31,503 bases of DNA, from NCBI GenBank assembly GCA_039816825.1, contig JBCBXA010000027.1, positions 1-31,503 of the forward strand, written 5' to 3'. The notes under the pieces are model-generated. The model was not told where the DNA came from and did no database searches. It saw only the letters and a list, made by a program, of their open reading frames with translations. Origin of the DNA: JBCBXA01 sp039816825. GTDB taxonomy: Bacteria; Pseudomonadota; Alphaproteobacteria; Rhizobiales; Rhizobiaceae. The position numbers and the translations under genes were made by a program. This document shows, piece by piece, positions 1 to 8,152 of the stretch (position 1 is its first letter; each line of letters opens with the position of its first letter).

Positions 1-37
1 GCCTAAGGGCGCCTGCAAAAGATAGAAGGAGGCCATC

Positions 38-1213
38 ATGGCAAAGGAAAAGTTCGAACGTAACAAGCCGCATGTTAACATCGGCACGATTGGTCACGTT
101 GACCACGGCAAGACGACGTTGACGGCTGCGATCACGAAGTATTTCGGGGATTTCCAGGCCTACGATCAGATTGACGGCGCGCCGGAGGAGAAGGCCCGCG
201 GGATCACGATCTCGACGGCGCATGTGGAGTACGAGACGGACAACCGTCACTACGCGCACGTGGATTGCCCGGGCCATGCCGACTACGTCAAGAACATGAT
301 CACCGGTGCCGCTCAGATGGACGGCGCGATCCTGGTTGTGAACGCGGCCGACGGCCCGATGCCCCAGACCCGTGAGCACATCCTGCTGGGCCGCCAGGTT
401 GGCATCCCGAAGATGGTCGTGTTCCTGAACAAGGTCGACCAGGTGGACGACGAGGAGCTTTTGGAGCTCGTTGAGATGGAAGTGCGTGAGCTTCTGTCCT
501 CCTACGACTATCCCGGCGACGACATCCCGATCATTGCGGGCTCGGCTCTGGCGGCGATGGAGGGCAACAAGCCCGAGATCGGCGAAGAGAAGATCCGTGA
601 GCTGATGGCGGCTGTGGACGACTATATCGACACGCCCGAGCGGGCGGTGGATCAGCCGTTCCTGATGCCGATCGAGGACGTGTTCTCGATCTCGGGCCGC
701 GGCACGGTTGTGACCGGTCGGGTTGAGCGTGGCGTGATCAATGTGGGCGACGAGATCGAGATCGTGGGCATCCGCGACACCTCGAAGACGACGTGTACCG
801 GCGTTGAGATGTTCCGCAAGCTCTTGGACCGCGGCGAGGCGGGCGACAACATTGGCGCGCTGTTGCGCGGTGTGGACCGTGAAGGCGTTGAGCGCGGCCA
901 GGTGCTGTGTAAGCCGGGCTCGGTGACGCCGCACACGAAGTTCGAGGCCGAGGCCTATATCCTGACCAAGGAAGAGGGTGGCCGTCACACGCCGTTCTTC
1001 GCCAACTATCGCCCGCAGTTCTACTTTCGCACGACGGATGTGACGGGGACGGTGACGCTGGCGTCGGGCACGGAGATGGTGATGCCGGGCGACAATGTGG
1101 GCTTCACGGTCGAGCTGATCGCCCCGATCGCGATGGAAGACGGCCTGCGCTTCGCCATCCGCGAAGGCGGCCGCACCGTCGGCGCGGGCGTGGTCTCCAA
1201 GATCATCGAGTAA
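38..1213 (+). CDS. tuf: Translation elongation factor EF-Tu
   Basis: EF-Tu is the GTPase that delivers aminoacyl-tRNA to the ribosomal A site. The 391-residue product is full length. It shows the P-loop GHVDHGKTT near residue 19, the switch II motif DCPGHADYVKN, the guanine-specificity motif NKVD, and the domain 2-3 C-terminus ending in GAGVVSKIIE. A strong Shine-Dalgarno (AGAAGGAGG) lies just before the ATG. The first six bases of the window read GCC TAA, compatible with the 3' end of fusA as in the usual str operon (rpsL-rpsG-fusA-tuf), but too little is visible to claim it. An intrinsic terminator follows closely, so tuf is probably the last gene of its operon. Identification is certain; which of the usual two tuf copies this is remains open. 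Confidence 0.98.
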   Translation: MAKEKFERNKPHVNIGTIGHVDHGKTTLTAAITKYFGDFQAYDQIDGAPEEKARGITISTAHVEYETDNRHYAHVDCPGHADYVKNMITGAAQMDGAILVVNAADGPMPQTREHILLGRQVGIPKMVVFLNKVDQVDDEELLELVEMEVRELLSSYDYPGDDIPIIAGSALAAMEGNKPEIGEEKIRELMAAVDDYIDTPERAVDQPFLMPIEDVFSISGRGTVVTGRVERGVINVGDEIEIVGIRDTSKTTCTGVEMFRKLLDRGEAGDNIGALLRGVDREGVERGQVLCKPGSVTPHTKFEAEAYILTKEEGGRHTPFFANYRPQFYFRTTDVTGTVTLASGTEMVMPGDNVGFTVELIAPIAMEDGLRFAIREGGRTVGAGVVSKIIE

Positions 1214-1224
1214 ATAGACAGAAC

Positions 1225-1251
1225 GGGCGGGGGCCGAACCCTCGCCCTTTT
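1225..1251 (+). terminator. Rho-independent terminator of tuf
   Basis: A 9-bp GC-rich stem (GGGCGGGGG with CCCTCGCCC, one G-T wobble) and a 5-base loop CCGAA are followed directly by TTTT. It begins 12 bases after the tuf stop codon. Confidence 0.85.
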
Positions 1252-1369
1252 CTCGTTCCCAATGCCGTTCGAAGAGGGGTCGCAAGGCGCCTCCTCCTCT
1301 CAAAAATGTGTAAATTAACGGCGGGCCGCTGCTCCAAACAGGGCGACCAGTTTCGACGCAGCAGGGCCT

Positions 1370-2068
1370 TTAACGGCCGACCCGAGCGTCTACCTCTTCT
1401 GTCAATGCGTCGAGCGCTTGGCTCAGGGCCAAGCGGTATTCTTCCATCTCTGCTTCTGACAATTTTCGCGTCACATCTTGGTCCCAGCGCCGCCAAGCAA
1501 GCGCGACGCGCGTCCATGGCATCGGAAGATGTTGCTTGTCCCAAGTCGGCCAGACCCATACGCGCCGCGCCGCCGCGGCATAGAGAAAAATTGGCTTGCC
1601 GCTGATCCGCGACCATTGGATTGGAAAGCTCTTGGCCGATCGAGCCGGCCCCTTTGGCCCATCCACGGCGATCCCAACCGAAGCGCCTTGTTTCAAACCG
1701 GAGAGAACCTCTTTCAAGGCACTTGCATTCGTATGCCCTTTGCGGGCGAGTGCCACTGTCCGATAGCCAAACTCCCGTAAGATCGCCCCGGCAAAGTTGC
1801 CCGCTCTGGCCTCAGCGTGGAGATGAATGACGTCCTGCGGATCACCATGAAAGCAGAAAGGCGCCAGAAAGCTCCTTTGGTGCCAGACGATCATGACCAC
1901 GGCGCCATGTTCGGCCAAAGCCTGTTCAACTTCGACCCAACCATCCTCGTCCCAATGAGACGTGCGCCGGACAAAGCGCAGCCAGGCCACGAAAGCTTTG
2001 ACCGCCCCGCGATTGAGTGCGGGTGAGTTCGCGATACCGCGGCGCAGGTTGGTCAGTGACTGCTTCAT
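1370..2068 (-). CDS. DUF374-type lysophospholipid acyltransferase-like protein
   Basis: The 232-residue product resembles the DUF374 branch of the lysophospholipid acyltransferase/LpxL-like superfamily, predicted to move acyl chains onto lipid or lipid A precursors at the inner membrane. Visible support is the motif VIVWHQRSF around residues 59-67 (His as candidate catalytic base), and the later AVDGPKGPARS block that is typical of DUF374. No signal peptide is evident. The reading frame ends convergently toward the tuf terminator. It lies 47 bp downstream of a small secreted-protein gene on the same strand, so the two may be cotranscribed. The substrate cannot be read from the sequence. Confidence 0.8.
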   Translation of the reverse strand: MKQSLTNLRRGIANSPALNRGAVKAFVAWLRFVRRTSHWDEDGWVEVEQALAEHGAVVMIVWHQRSFLAPFCFHGDPQDVIHLHAEARAGNFAGAILREFGYRTVALARKGHTNASALKEVLSGLKQGASVGIAVDGPKGPARSAKSFPIQWSRISGKPIFLYAAAARRVWVWPTWDKQHLPMPWTRVALAWRRWDQDVTRKLSEAEMEEYRLALSQALDALTEEVDARVGR

Positions 2069-2115
2069 CTCCTTGCGGGATGGGGAATCGGCAGCGCGCC
2101 GTCAACCCTTTGGGC

Positions 2116-2397
2116 CTACTGCAAAAGACCCTCGCGCCGAAACACGGCCTCGATCCTTTGGCGTTGCTGAAAACTGGCCGGGACGGTCCCGCCGAACCCT
2201 CGGCTTCGATCCTGCACGATACCATAAACCAGTGAAAGATTGGCGCAGCTCAGCTCGCGGACGTCTAAGCTTCGGTCCAATCCAGGCGGAAGCAGAGCTT
2301 CGACTGTCCTGGCCAGTTGCTCGGAACAGGCGCTTTGGCTTTGGGCAAAAGCGGGCGCGCCAAAAAGAAGAAAGGTCGTCATTATCGCATATCGCAT
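2116..2397 (-). CDS. Small exported protein of unknown function
   Basis: The open frame extends further upstream, but the start at 2397 is preferred because AAAAGGAGG lies directly before it and because the protein then begins with a clean Sec signal peptide (MRYAIMTTFLLFGAPAFA, cleavage after AFA). The mature part is about 75 residues and has two cysteines that could form a disulfide. I recognise no domain. It is followed on the same strand by the DUF374 acyltransferase gene. The strong ribosome binding site and signal peptide make it a credible gene despite its size. Confidence 0.65.
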   Translation of the reverse strand: MRYAIMTTFLLFGAPAFAQSQSACSEQLARTVEALLPPGLDRSLDVRELSCANLSLVYGIVQDRSRGFGGTVPASFQQRQRIEAVFRREGLLQ

Positions 2398-2559
2398 GGC
2401 TGTATCCTCCTTTTGGGCGAGGTATCTCTTGGCTGAGGGCTGCCCATTAATGGACGTGTCACACTTGTGTGAGGCGGGGAACCACCGTCGCGCATAGATG
2501 CGGGTTAGCGGCGAACACTGCACCAGTCGCCCCCCCCCGCGCAAAGCAAGAAAGCGCCC

Positions 2560-2588
2560 TTGAATTGCGGGCCGAAGACGCGTAGCAA
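2560..2588 (+). promoter_or_regulatory. Possible sigma-70 promoter for tRNA-Trp
   Basis: TTGAAT (2560-2565) and TAGCAA (2583-2588) are spaced 17 bp apart and end 11 bp before the tRNA. The match to consensus is only partial (TTGA.. and TA..A.). Confidence 0.25.
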
Positions 2589-2599
2589 CACTCTCCGAT

Positions 2600-2675
2600 A
2601 GGGGTGTAGCTCAGTTGGTAGAGCAGCGGATTCCAAATCCGCAGGCCGCGGGTTCGAATCCTGCCGCCCCTGCCA
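2600..2675 (+). tRNA. tRNA-Trp (anticodon CCA)
   Basis: The sequence folds as a full cloverleaf. The acceptor stem AGGGGTG pairs with CGCCCCT (one G-T). The D-arm is GCTC/GAGC, the anticodon stem GCGGA/TCCGC has loop TTCCAAA, and the T-arm carries TTCGAAT. The anticodon CCA is at 2633-2635 and the 3' CCA is encoded. In many alphaproteobacteria this tRNA lies directly upstream of secE-nusG; here the next gene is instead convergent and unrelated. Confidence 0.96.
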
Positions 2676-2699
2676 AAGCCAAGCTATGCCGACGCGTTC

Positions 2700-4229
2700 T
2701 CAGGGAACTGTGATCATAAACTGCTGTCCAAAGCGCTTTGGCCGCTTGCCGATACCATGCGCTTTCATCGCATCAAGCACCGCCTCACGGACATGCATGC
2801 GCCCATCTCGTTTCCAAAAGAAATCGTCTCCCGCGATAATGCCGCCCGGCTTCACCTTGGCAAAGGATAATTCAATATCGCGATAGACGAAATCGTAGAG
2901 GTGATTTCCGTCAATATAGACCCAATCAAAGTAATCATCCGGAAATTCAGCGAGAATATCTGCTGAGAAGCCGCGCTTTACTGTGACGTTACCCTGATCC
3001 TGAAAGAGGCCGGTGACATGGTCGAACATCGTTCGCATCGCTTCGCCATCGGAATGTTTCGCATGCGTTTTCGTATCATCGACCGTTTCGATAACCAAAT
3101 CCCAGGGGTCAATCAAAACGAGTTCACTGGGCCTTGTGATGCGGAGAATATTCTCAGAGAATCCGCCATTCCACACGCCGATTTCGGCGCATTTTCCTTC
3201 TACAGGCATGCTCTCGAGGAGTCGCATTCTATTGGCATGGCGTCGGGGTTTATCCGAACTCACAGCTGAAATTTTTTCCAGCTCCATGATCTCGGAATGA
3301 AGCGATTGGTACTCGGGATCCGCCAAAAGATTTTCGAATTTTTCCTTATGCCAAGCCTGGGCGGCAAGATTGAGGTGTTCGAGAATGGGATCTTCGCAAA
3401 GAGTGGCGATCGCCGACTTTACATCTTCCGCTAGCGCCAGCATGGAGCGATCCAGGTCACCCTTCATGTTCCAGCGTTGCCAATAATGCAGGCCAAGGTC
3501 CTGATCCATATGATTGGCACGACCGCGAAACTTCTTAAAGATAAAGGCGTCTAGGCTGCGAAGGGCATAGTGATTGACCTGTGCTGTATCATACCCGTAG
3601 TCTAAGTTGGGGCGTTCGGGATTGGCGCCCTCGGCGCGCTTTGGACCGCCCCAGACCACATCGTCGCGCGCGTCTTCGTTGAATACAGGCGAATGAAGCC
3701 CTAGCCTCTCGATCTTATCCGAAACCTTGAAAAGCGACTTTACAAATCGCCCTTTCTCATTTTCGCGAGGTGAAGCAGATTGACACTCTGTCAGCTGCTC
3801 AATCACCAAACGGGCGTCGAGTGCCGCCTGGGGCGCCGCGGCGAACATGCGCCAGGTGACGGGAATGACGTCGGCATCGGAATTAGCGGAGATTAAATCG
3901 CCGACCTGCCGATCGCCGATCTTTACATTCAAAAACTCATCTGCATCCGCTACAAATACCCATTCGGCATCTCGAAAATTCTGGTGCGCCAATGCATATT
4001 TCAGCGCCGATTTATGGGCACCTCGCCGCAGGACATTATTCCGCTCATGGGTGACGATGCCAAGAAATTCTAATCGATCCAGCATGAGGTCGGTGCCGTC
4101 GCTGCAATCGTTCGTGTAAATCAGAAAATCCGTAAAGCCGATCACTCGATGATAGGCGATCCACTCTAGGAGGTAAGGCGCTTCATCCTTCATGGTTGAA
4201 ACGATCAATCGAGAGCCAGACACGGGCAC
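2700..4229 (-). CDS. Glycosyltransferase family 2-like / class I methyltransferase two-domain protein
   Basis: The 509-residue protein has two enzymatic halves. Residues about 7-240 match the short GT-A fold family often found in Rhodobacterales (Glyco_tranf_2_4 type), with KDEAPYLLEWIAYHR at the front and a DAD metal/nucleotide motif at 95-97. Residues about 340-509 form a SAM-dependent methyltransferase: motif I AEIGVWNGG near 348, then VLIDPW, and WVYIDGNH further on. It probably modifies a surface glycan, but donor, acceptor and methylation target are unknown. The 4229 start is GTG. A second GTG at 4223 sits at better spacing from AGAGAGG and may be the true start. Codon use is AT-richer than in the urease operon next door. 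Its 3' end lies 24 bp from the tRNA. Confidence 0.85.
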   Translation of the reverse strand: MPVSGSRLIVSTMKDEAPYLLEWIAYHRVIGFTDFLIYTNDCSDGTDLMLDRLEFLGIVTHERNNVLRRGAHKSALKYALAHQNFRDAEWVFVADADEFLNVKIGDRQVGDLISANSDADVIPVTWRMFAAAPQAALDARLVIEQLTECQSASPRENEKGRFVKSLFKVSDKIERLGLHSPVFNEDARDDVVWGGPKRAEGANPERPNLDYGYDTAQVNHYALRSLDAFIFKKFRGRANHMDQDLGLHYWQRWNMKGDLDRSMLALAEDVKSAIATLCEDPILEHLNLAAQAWHKEKFENLLADPEYQSLHSEIMELEKISAVSSDKPRRHANRMRLLESMPVEGKCAEIGVWNGGFSENILRITRPSELVLIDPWDLVIETVDDTKTHAKHSDGEAMRTMFDHVTGLFQDQGNVTVKRGFSADILAEFPDDYFDWVYIDGNHLYDFVYRDIELSFAKVKPGGIIAGDDFFWKRDGRMHVREAVLDAMKAHGIGKRPKRFGQQFMITVP

Positions 4230-4445
4230 ACCTCTCTGCTCATGCGCGGCGTTGGTCCGCCGTCACTTGTTGGCCCAAGGATCGGCAAAAAACGCCTTCT
4301 GGTCCAGGGAAAACTGGGTCCTGTTGATCGCACTGCGACGGTTGCTCGCCTAAAAAATACGCAGGCTGCCCGCTTTGGAATGCGAATTTACGGTTTGGGG
4401 CGTGCGCTGGACGCCAAAGGCAGTATTCTCGGTGTTGTGGGAGAT

Positions 4446-5303
4446 ATGGGTCCAATCGAAACGCTTCGTGAGCAAGAAGCTCAGCAGGCTTCCCTTCCGC
4501 GTGCGCGGGGGCAAGCTTTCTTGCGCGTTAAGCAAAACGCGCGCACTGAAATCGCCGATCTCCGCCAGCAAGGCAGCCTCAAGCTTGTATTCCCGCGGCA
4601 GAGAGCGTCCGCGTTGCCGATGATTCTGGTCAATACTGCGGGTGGCGTGACCGGCGGTGATGCGTTTCGCTTCGAGGCTGAGATTGGCCGCGACGCTTCA
4701 CTGAACCTCACCACGCAAGCCTCGGAGCGCATCTATCGCTCTGTGTCGGGTCAGGCCGGCGAGATCCAGGCGCAGATCCATGTGGCGCCGGGTGGTCGGC
4801 TTACTTGGCTGCCGCAAGAGACGATTGTTTTTGACGGGGCCGCGCTTAAACGGCGTTTGGTGGTGGACCTGGCCCCCGCCGCCGAATGCCTTTTGCTTGA
4901 AAGCGTTGTTTTTGGACGCGCCGCGATGCGAGAGACAATACAGCGCATCGTCTGGCGCGATGAGATCATCGTCAACCGGGATGGCGCCCCTGTTTTCTGG
5001 GACCGCCAGACCATTAATGAGGCTAATTTCAACGGCCCTGCCGCCGTCGTTTCGCGCGGGGACCACAAGGCGATGGCCGTATTCGTTTTGGCCTCAGGGT
5101 CCGCGGGCGACCGGCTGGAGAAAATCCGAGACCTGGCGCAAAGCCTGGCAAATGCAGCGATTGAGATCGGCGTATCAGCCCTTTCGGAAGATTTGTTGAC
5201 CATTCGAATTCTCGCATCGGACGGTTACACCCTTAGAAAAGCGATGCTACCGTTAACCCATGGGCTGACCGGCGAAGACTTACCGAAAGTATGGATGTTG
5301 TAG
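4446..5303 (+). CDS. ureD: Urease accessory protein UreD
   Basis: UreD (UreH) is the scaffold of the UreDFG complex that brings nickel to apo-urease. Family signs are the N-terminal LPRARGQAFLRVK block, the PMILVNTAGGVTGGD core, LTTQASERIYRS, and WLPQETIVFDGA. The frame stays open upstream to 4242, which would give 353 residues. UreD is normally near 280 residues, and the ATG at 4446 gives 285; however the GGGAG before it is very close to the ATG, so the exact start is uncertain. It is the first gene of the urease operon, and its TAG stop directly abuts the ATG of ureA. The upstream 216 bp, divergent from the glycosyltransferase gene, should hold the operon promoter. Confidence 0.93.
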   Translation: MGPIETLREQEAQQASLPRARGQAFLRVKQNARTEIADLRQQGSLKLVFPRQRASALPMILVNTAGGVTGGDAFRFEAEIGRDASLNLTTQASERIYRSVSGQAGEIQAQIHVAPGGRLTWLPQETIVFDGAALKRRLVVDLAPAAECLLLESVVFGRAAMRETIQRIVWRDEIIVNRDGAPVFWDRQTINEANFNGPAAVVSRGDHKAMAVFVLASGSAGDRLEKIRDLAQSLANAAIEIGVSALSEDLLTIRILASDGYTLRKAMLPLTHGLTGEDLPKVWML

Positions 5304-5606
5304 ATGCAGCTGACCCCGAGAGAAAAAGACAAACTGCTTATTTCGATGGCCGCCGAGGTGGCGCGCAAACGATTGGCGCGCGGCGTGAAGCTCAACCATC
5401 CCGAGGCGATTGCGCTCATCACTGACGCGGTCGTCGAAGGCGCGCGCGATGGGCGCTCGGTCGCGGATATGATGCAGGCGGGCGCGCATGTCGTCGGGCG
5501 CGAGCAGTGCATGGAGGGCGTAGCCGAGATGATCCATGAGGTCCAAGTCGAAGCGACCTTTCCCGACGGTACAAAGCTCGTCACCGTCCACAACCCTATT
5601 CGCTGA
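5304..5606 (+). CDS. ureA: Urease subunit gamma
   Basis: The 100-residue product matches the full-length bacterial gamma subunit from the first residues (MQLTPREKDKLLISMA) through NHPEAIALITDAVVEGARDG to the family-typical C-terminus VTVHNPIR. It is the small structural subunit of the (alpha-beta-gamma)3 urease that hydrolyses urea to ammonia and carbamate. It starts immediately after the ureD stop, so translation is likely coupled. The last codons and stop are part of an 18-bp tandem duplication that runs into the gap before ureB. Confidence 0.98.
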   Translation: MQLTPREKDKLLISMAAEVARKRLARGVKLNHPEAIALITDAVVEGARDGRSVADMMQAGAHVVGREQCMEGVAEMIHEVQVEATFPDGTKLVTVHNPIR

Positions 5607-5629
5607 TATCCCCCTATTCGCTGAAGTCC
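5594..5629 (+). repeat. 18-bp tandem duplication at the ureA 3' end
   Basis: 5594-5611 and 5612-5629 are two adjacent 18-bp copies with 16 of 18 positions identical; the first 13 bases (CCCTATTCGCTGA) match exactly. The first copy encodes PIR-stop of UreA. The second repeats the same codons and stop in frame, after the real stop. Confidence 0.9.
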
Positions 5630-5642
5630 AAGGAGCCGCGCG

Positions 5643-5948
5643 ATGATACCTGGAGAAGTGATGCCGATGGCCGGTGAATTGCACCTGAACGCGGATCGAG
5701 AAGAGATTACTCTGATTGTCGCCAATACCGGGGATCGGCCAATTCAAGTTGGCTCACACTACCACTTCGCGGAAACAAACCCGGCGCTAGACTTTGACCG
5801 AGATGCAGCCCGTGGCAAACGCCTCAACATCGCGGCGGGCACGGCCGTGCGGTTTGAGCCAGGACAGAGGCGGGACGTTGTCTTGATCGATATCTCCGGG
5901 GCGCGGCGCGTCTTTGGTTTCAACCAAAAGATCATGGGAGATCTGTAA
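5643..5948 (+). CDS. ureB: Urease subunit beta
   Basis: The 101-residue product is the standard beta subunit: MIPGEVMPMAGELHLN, then ANTGDRPIQVGSHYHFAETNPAL, FDRDAARGKRLNIAAGTAVRFEPG and the closing FGFNQKIMGDL. The GSHYHF segment is diagnostic. It starts 36 bp after ureA, behind an AAGGAG site, and its TAA stop directly abuts the ureC ATG. Confidence 0.98.
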   Translation: MIPGEVMPMAGELHLNADREEITLIVANTGDRPIQVGSHYHFAETNPALDFDRDAARGKRLNIAAGTAVRFEPGQRRDVVLIDISGARRVFGFNQKIMGDL

Positions 5949-7709
5949 ATGCCGGCAACGATCTCTCGCGCGGATTACGCGGCCATGTTCGGGCCGACGA
6001 CCGGGGATAAAGTCCGTCTGGCTGACACCGATCTGATCATCGAGGTTGAGCGTGATCTCACAGCGGAAAGCGTCGGCGCCGCGCAATCCGACGGATCAGG
6101 ATCGAATGCCGCAATCTATGGTGAAGAGGTCAAATTCGGTGGCGGTAAGGTCATTCGCGATGGCATGGGCCAGGCCCAGACCACGCGAGCCGAGGGTGCC
6201 GTCGACACGGTTATCACCAACGCGCTGATCGTAGATTATACCGGGATCTATAAGGCGGATATCGGCCTTAAAGACGGCCGCATCGCCAAGATCGGCAAGG
6301 CGGGCAACCCCGACACGCAACCCGGGGTGGACATCATCGTCGGACCGGGGACCGAGGCCATCGCGGGAGAGGGTAAAATCCTGACCGCTGGGGGCTTTGA
6401 CAGCCACATCCACTTCATCTGCCCGCAGCAGATCGAGGATGCCTTGCATTCCGGCCTGACCACGATGCTCGGCGGTGGTACCGGCCCGGCGCATGGCACG
6501 CTGGCGACGACCTGCACGCCCGGGTCCTGGCATATCGGGCGGATGCTGCAAGCCGCCGATGCCTTTCCGATGAACCTCGCCTTTGCCGGTAAGGGTAACG
6601 CATCCCTCCCGGCGGCGTTGGAAGAGCAAGTCGTCGCTGGGGCTTGCGCGCTTAAACTGCATGAGGATTGGGGCACCACGCCGGGCGCGATCGATTGCTG
6701 TCTGAACGTGGCCGACGCGATGGACGTCCAAGTGATGATCCACACGGACACGCTAAACGAAAGTGGCTTTGTCGAGAACACCGTCGCGGCTATGAAGGGC
6801 CGCACCATTCACGCTTTCCATACCGAGGGGGCAGGGGGCGGCCACGCGCCAGATATCATCAAGATCTGCGGACAAGGGAACGTGCTGCCGTCCTCGACCA
6901 ACCCAACCCGGCCCTTTACAGTCAACACCCTCGAAGAGCATCTCGACATGCTGATGGTGTGCCACCACCTCGACAAATCTATATCCGAGGACGTGGCCTT
7001 TGCCGAAAGCCGCATCCGACGCGAAACCATCGCGGCCGAGGACATTCTGCATGATATGGGCGCCTTCTCGATTATTGCCTCCGACAGCCAGGCGATGGGC
7101 CGCGTGGGCGAGGTGATTATCCGGACCTGGCAAACCGCGGACAAAATGAAAAAACAGCGCGGCGCCTTGGCCGAGGAAAAGGGCGACAATGACAATGCCC
7201 GCGTGCGCCGCTACATCGCGAAATACACGATTAACCCCTCGATCGCCCATGGTCTTAGCCATGAGATTGGCTCAATCGAGGAGGGCAAGCGCGCGGATCT
7301 ATGCCTTTGGCATCCGGCCTTTTTCGGTGTGAAACCCGAGATGGTCCTGATCGGCGGCACGATTGCTTGTGCTCAAATGGGCGATCCGAATGCCTCTATC
7401 CCGACGCCTCAGCCCGTTTATACGAGGCCGATGTTCGGGGCCTATGGCCGCGCGGTTGAGAATTCTGCGGTTTGTTTCGTGAGCCAAGCGGCGGCGGAGG
7501 CTGACATCGGCGCGCATCTGGGACTTGCCAAAACGGTTTTGCCAGTCATCAACACCCGGGCGATCGGCAAGAAAGATCTCAAGCTCAACGACGCGACTCC
7601 GGAGGTAGAAGTCGATCCTGAGACCTACGAAGTGCGCGCCGACGGAGAGCTTTTGGTGTGCCAGCCCGCAGAAGTGTTGCCGATGGCGCAACGCTATTTC
7701 TTGTTCTAG
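5949..7709 (+). CDS. ureC: Urease subunit alpha (catalytic, di-nickel)
   Basis: This is the catalytic subunit. All expected active-site residues are present: HIH at 153/155, the carbamylated lysine K236 (in LKLHEDWG), H265, H291 and D379 as nickel ligands, and the flap Cys-His at 338-339 with R358. The protein is 586 residues, 19 more than the Klebsiella enzyme, and every ligand is shifted by exactly 19. One extra residue is at the N-terminus. The other 18 form an insertion between about residues 39 and 57, in place of the short DLTTYGEEV turn. The insert is rich in Ala, Ser and Gly and does not touch the active site, so the enzyme should be functional. It starts directly after the ureB stop. 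Confidence 0.98.
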   Translation: MPATISRADYAAMFGPTTGDKVRLADTDLIIEVERDLTAESVGAAQSDGSGSNAAIYGEEVKFGGGKVIRDGMGQAQTTRAEGAVDTVITNALIVDYTGIYKADIGLKDGRIAKIGKAGNPDTQPGVDIIVGPGTEAIAGEGKILTAGGFDSHIHFICPQQIEDALHSGLTTMLGGGTGPAHGTLATTCTPGSWHIGRMLQAADAFPMNLAFAGKGNASLPAALEEQVVAGACALKLHEDWGTTPGAIDCCLNVADAMDVQVMIHTDTLNESGFVENTVAAMKGRTIHAFHTEGAGGGHAPDIIKICGQGNVLPSSTNPTRPFTVNTLEEHLDMLMVCHHLDKSISEDVAFAESRIRRETIAAEDILHDMGAFSIIASDSQAMGRVGEVIIRTWQTADKMKKQRGALAEEKGDNDNARVRRYIAKYTINPSIAHGLSHEIGSIEEGKRADLCLWHPAFFGVKPEMVLIGGTIACAQMGDPNASIPTPQPVYTRPMFGAYGRAVENSAVCFVSQAAAEADIGAHLGLAKTVLPVINTRAIGKKDLKLNDATPEVEVDPETYEVRADGELLVCQPAEVLPMAQRYFLF

Positions 7710-7717
7710 GCGCGACG

Positions 7718-8152
7718 ATGCTGGCTGCGCGAAACATCGTTGAAGCAACCATGGCGCTGGACCAAATCAGCCTCACCTATGATGAGCGCTTTTTAAGGCG
7801 GAAGGTGCTGCGGTCTGCGGCGGGTGAGGAGTTTCTTGTCGATCTTGCGAGTACGATGTCTCTCGCTGCGGGCCAAGCGTTCGAATTGGAAGACGGGCGC
7901 CGGATCGCTGTTTTGCCGGCTGATGAGCCATTGCTGGAAATCACCGGGCCGAACCTCACGCGATTGGCCTGGCATATCGGCAATCGGCATACGCCCTGCG
8001 AGATCCAGGCCGATTGCCTAATAATTCAGCGCGATCACGTCCTGCACGATATGCTTCAGAAATTGGGCGCGCTGGTCCGCGAAATCAGCGGCCCTTTCAC
8101 GCCCGAAGGCGGCGCCTATGGCCACGGACGAACCCATGGCCACAGACACTGA
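7718..8152 (+). CDS. ureE: Urease accessory metallochaperone UreE
   Basis: UreE passes nickel to the UreG/UreDF complex. The 144-residue product has the N-terminal peptide-binding domain (LTYDERFLRRKVLRS), the central metal-binding domain with the conserved RDHVLHDML (His as bridging nickel ligand), and a short His-rich tail GHGRTHGHRH. The frame is open back to 7658 inside ureC, but the ATG at 7718, eight bases after the ureC stop, gives the natural start. The last 35 bases overlap ureF in another frame, and that stretch is an imperfect 18-bp duplication. Confidence 0.95.
   Translation: MLAARNIVEATMALDQISLTYDERFLRRKVLRSAAGEEFLVDLASTMSLAAGQAFELEDGRRIAVLPADEPLLEITGPNLTRLAWHIGNRHTPCEIQADCLIIQRDHVLHDMLQKLGALVREISGPFTPEGGAYGHGRTHGHRH

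Noticed and set aside
1203..1616. Minus-strand 137-residue open frame downstream of tuf
   Set aside because: It overlaps the tuf terminator and the DUF374 gene in another frame, has an Arg-rich composition typical of shadow frames and shows no family motif.
2530..2538. Run of nine C residues before the tRNA
   Set aside because: It could suggest phase variation, but it lies outside any coding frame I can support and not in a recognisable promoter spacer.
4242..4445. N-terminal extension of the ureD frame
   Set aside because: The 68 extra residues do not resemble any UreD N-terminus and would make the protein much longer than the family norm; more likely leader and promoter DNA that happens to be open.
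6096..6743. Long minus-strand frame inside ureC
   Set aside because: It is antisense to a strongly conserved gene, with composition expected from high-GC codon bias, and no motif is recognised.
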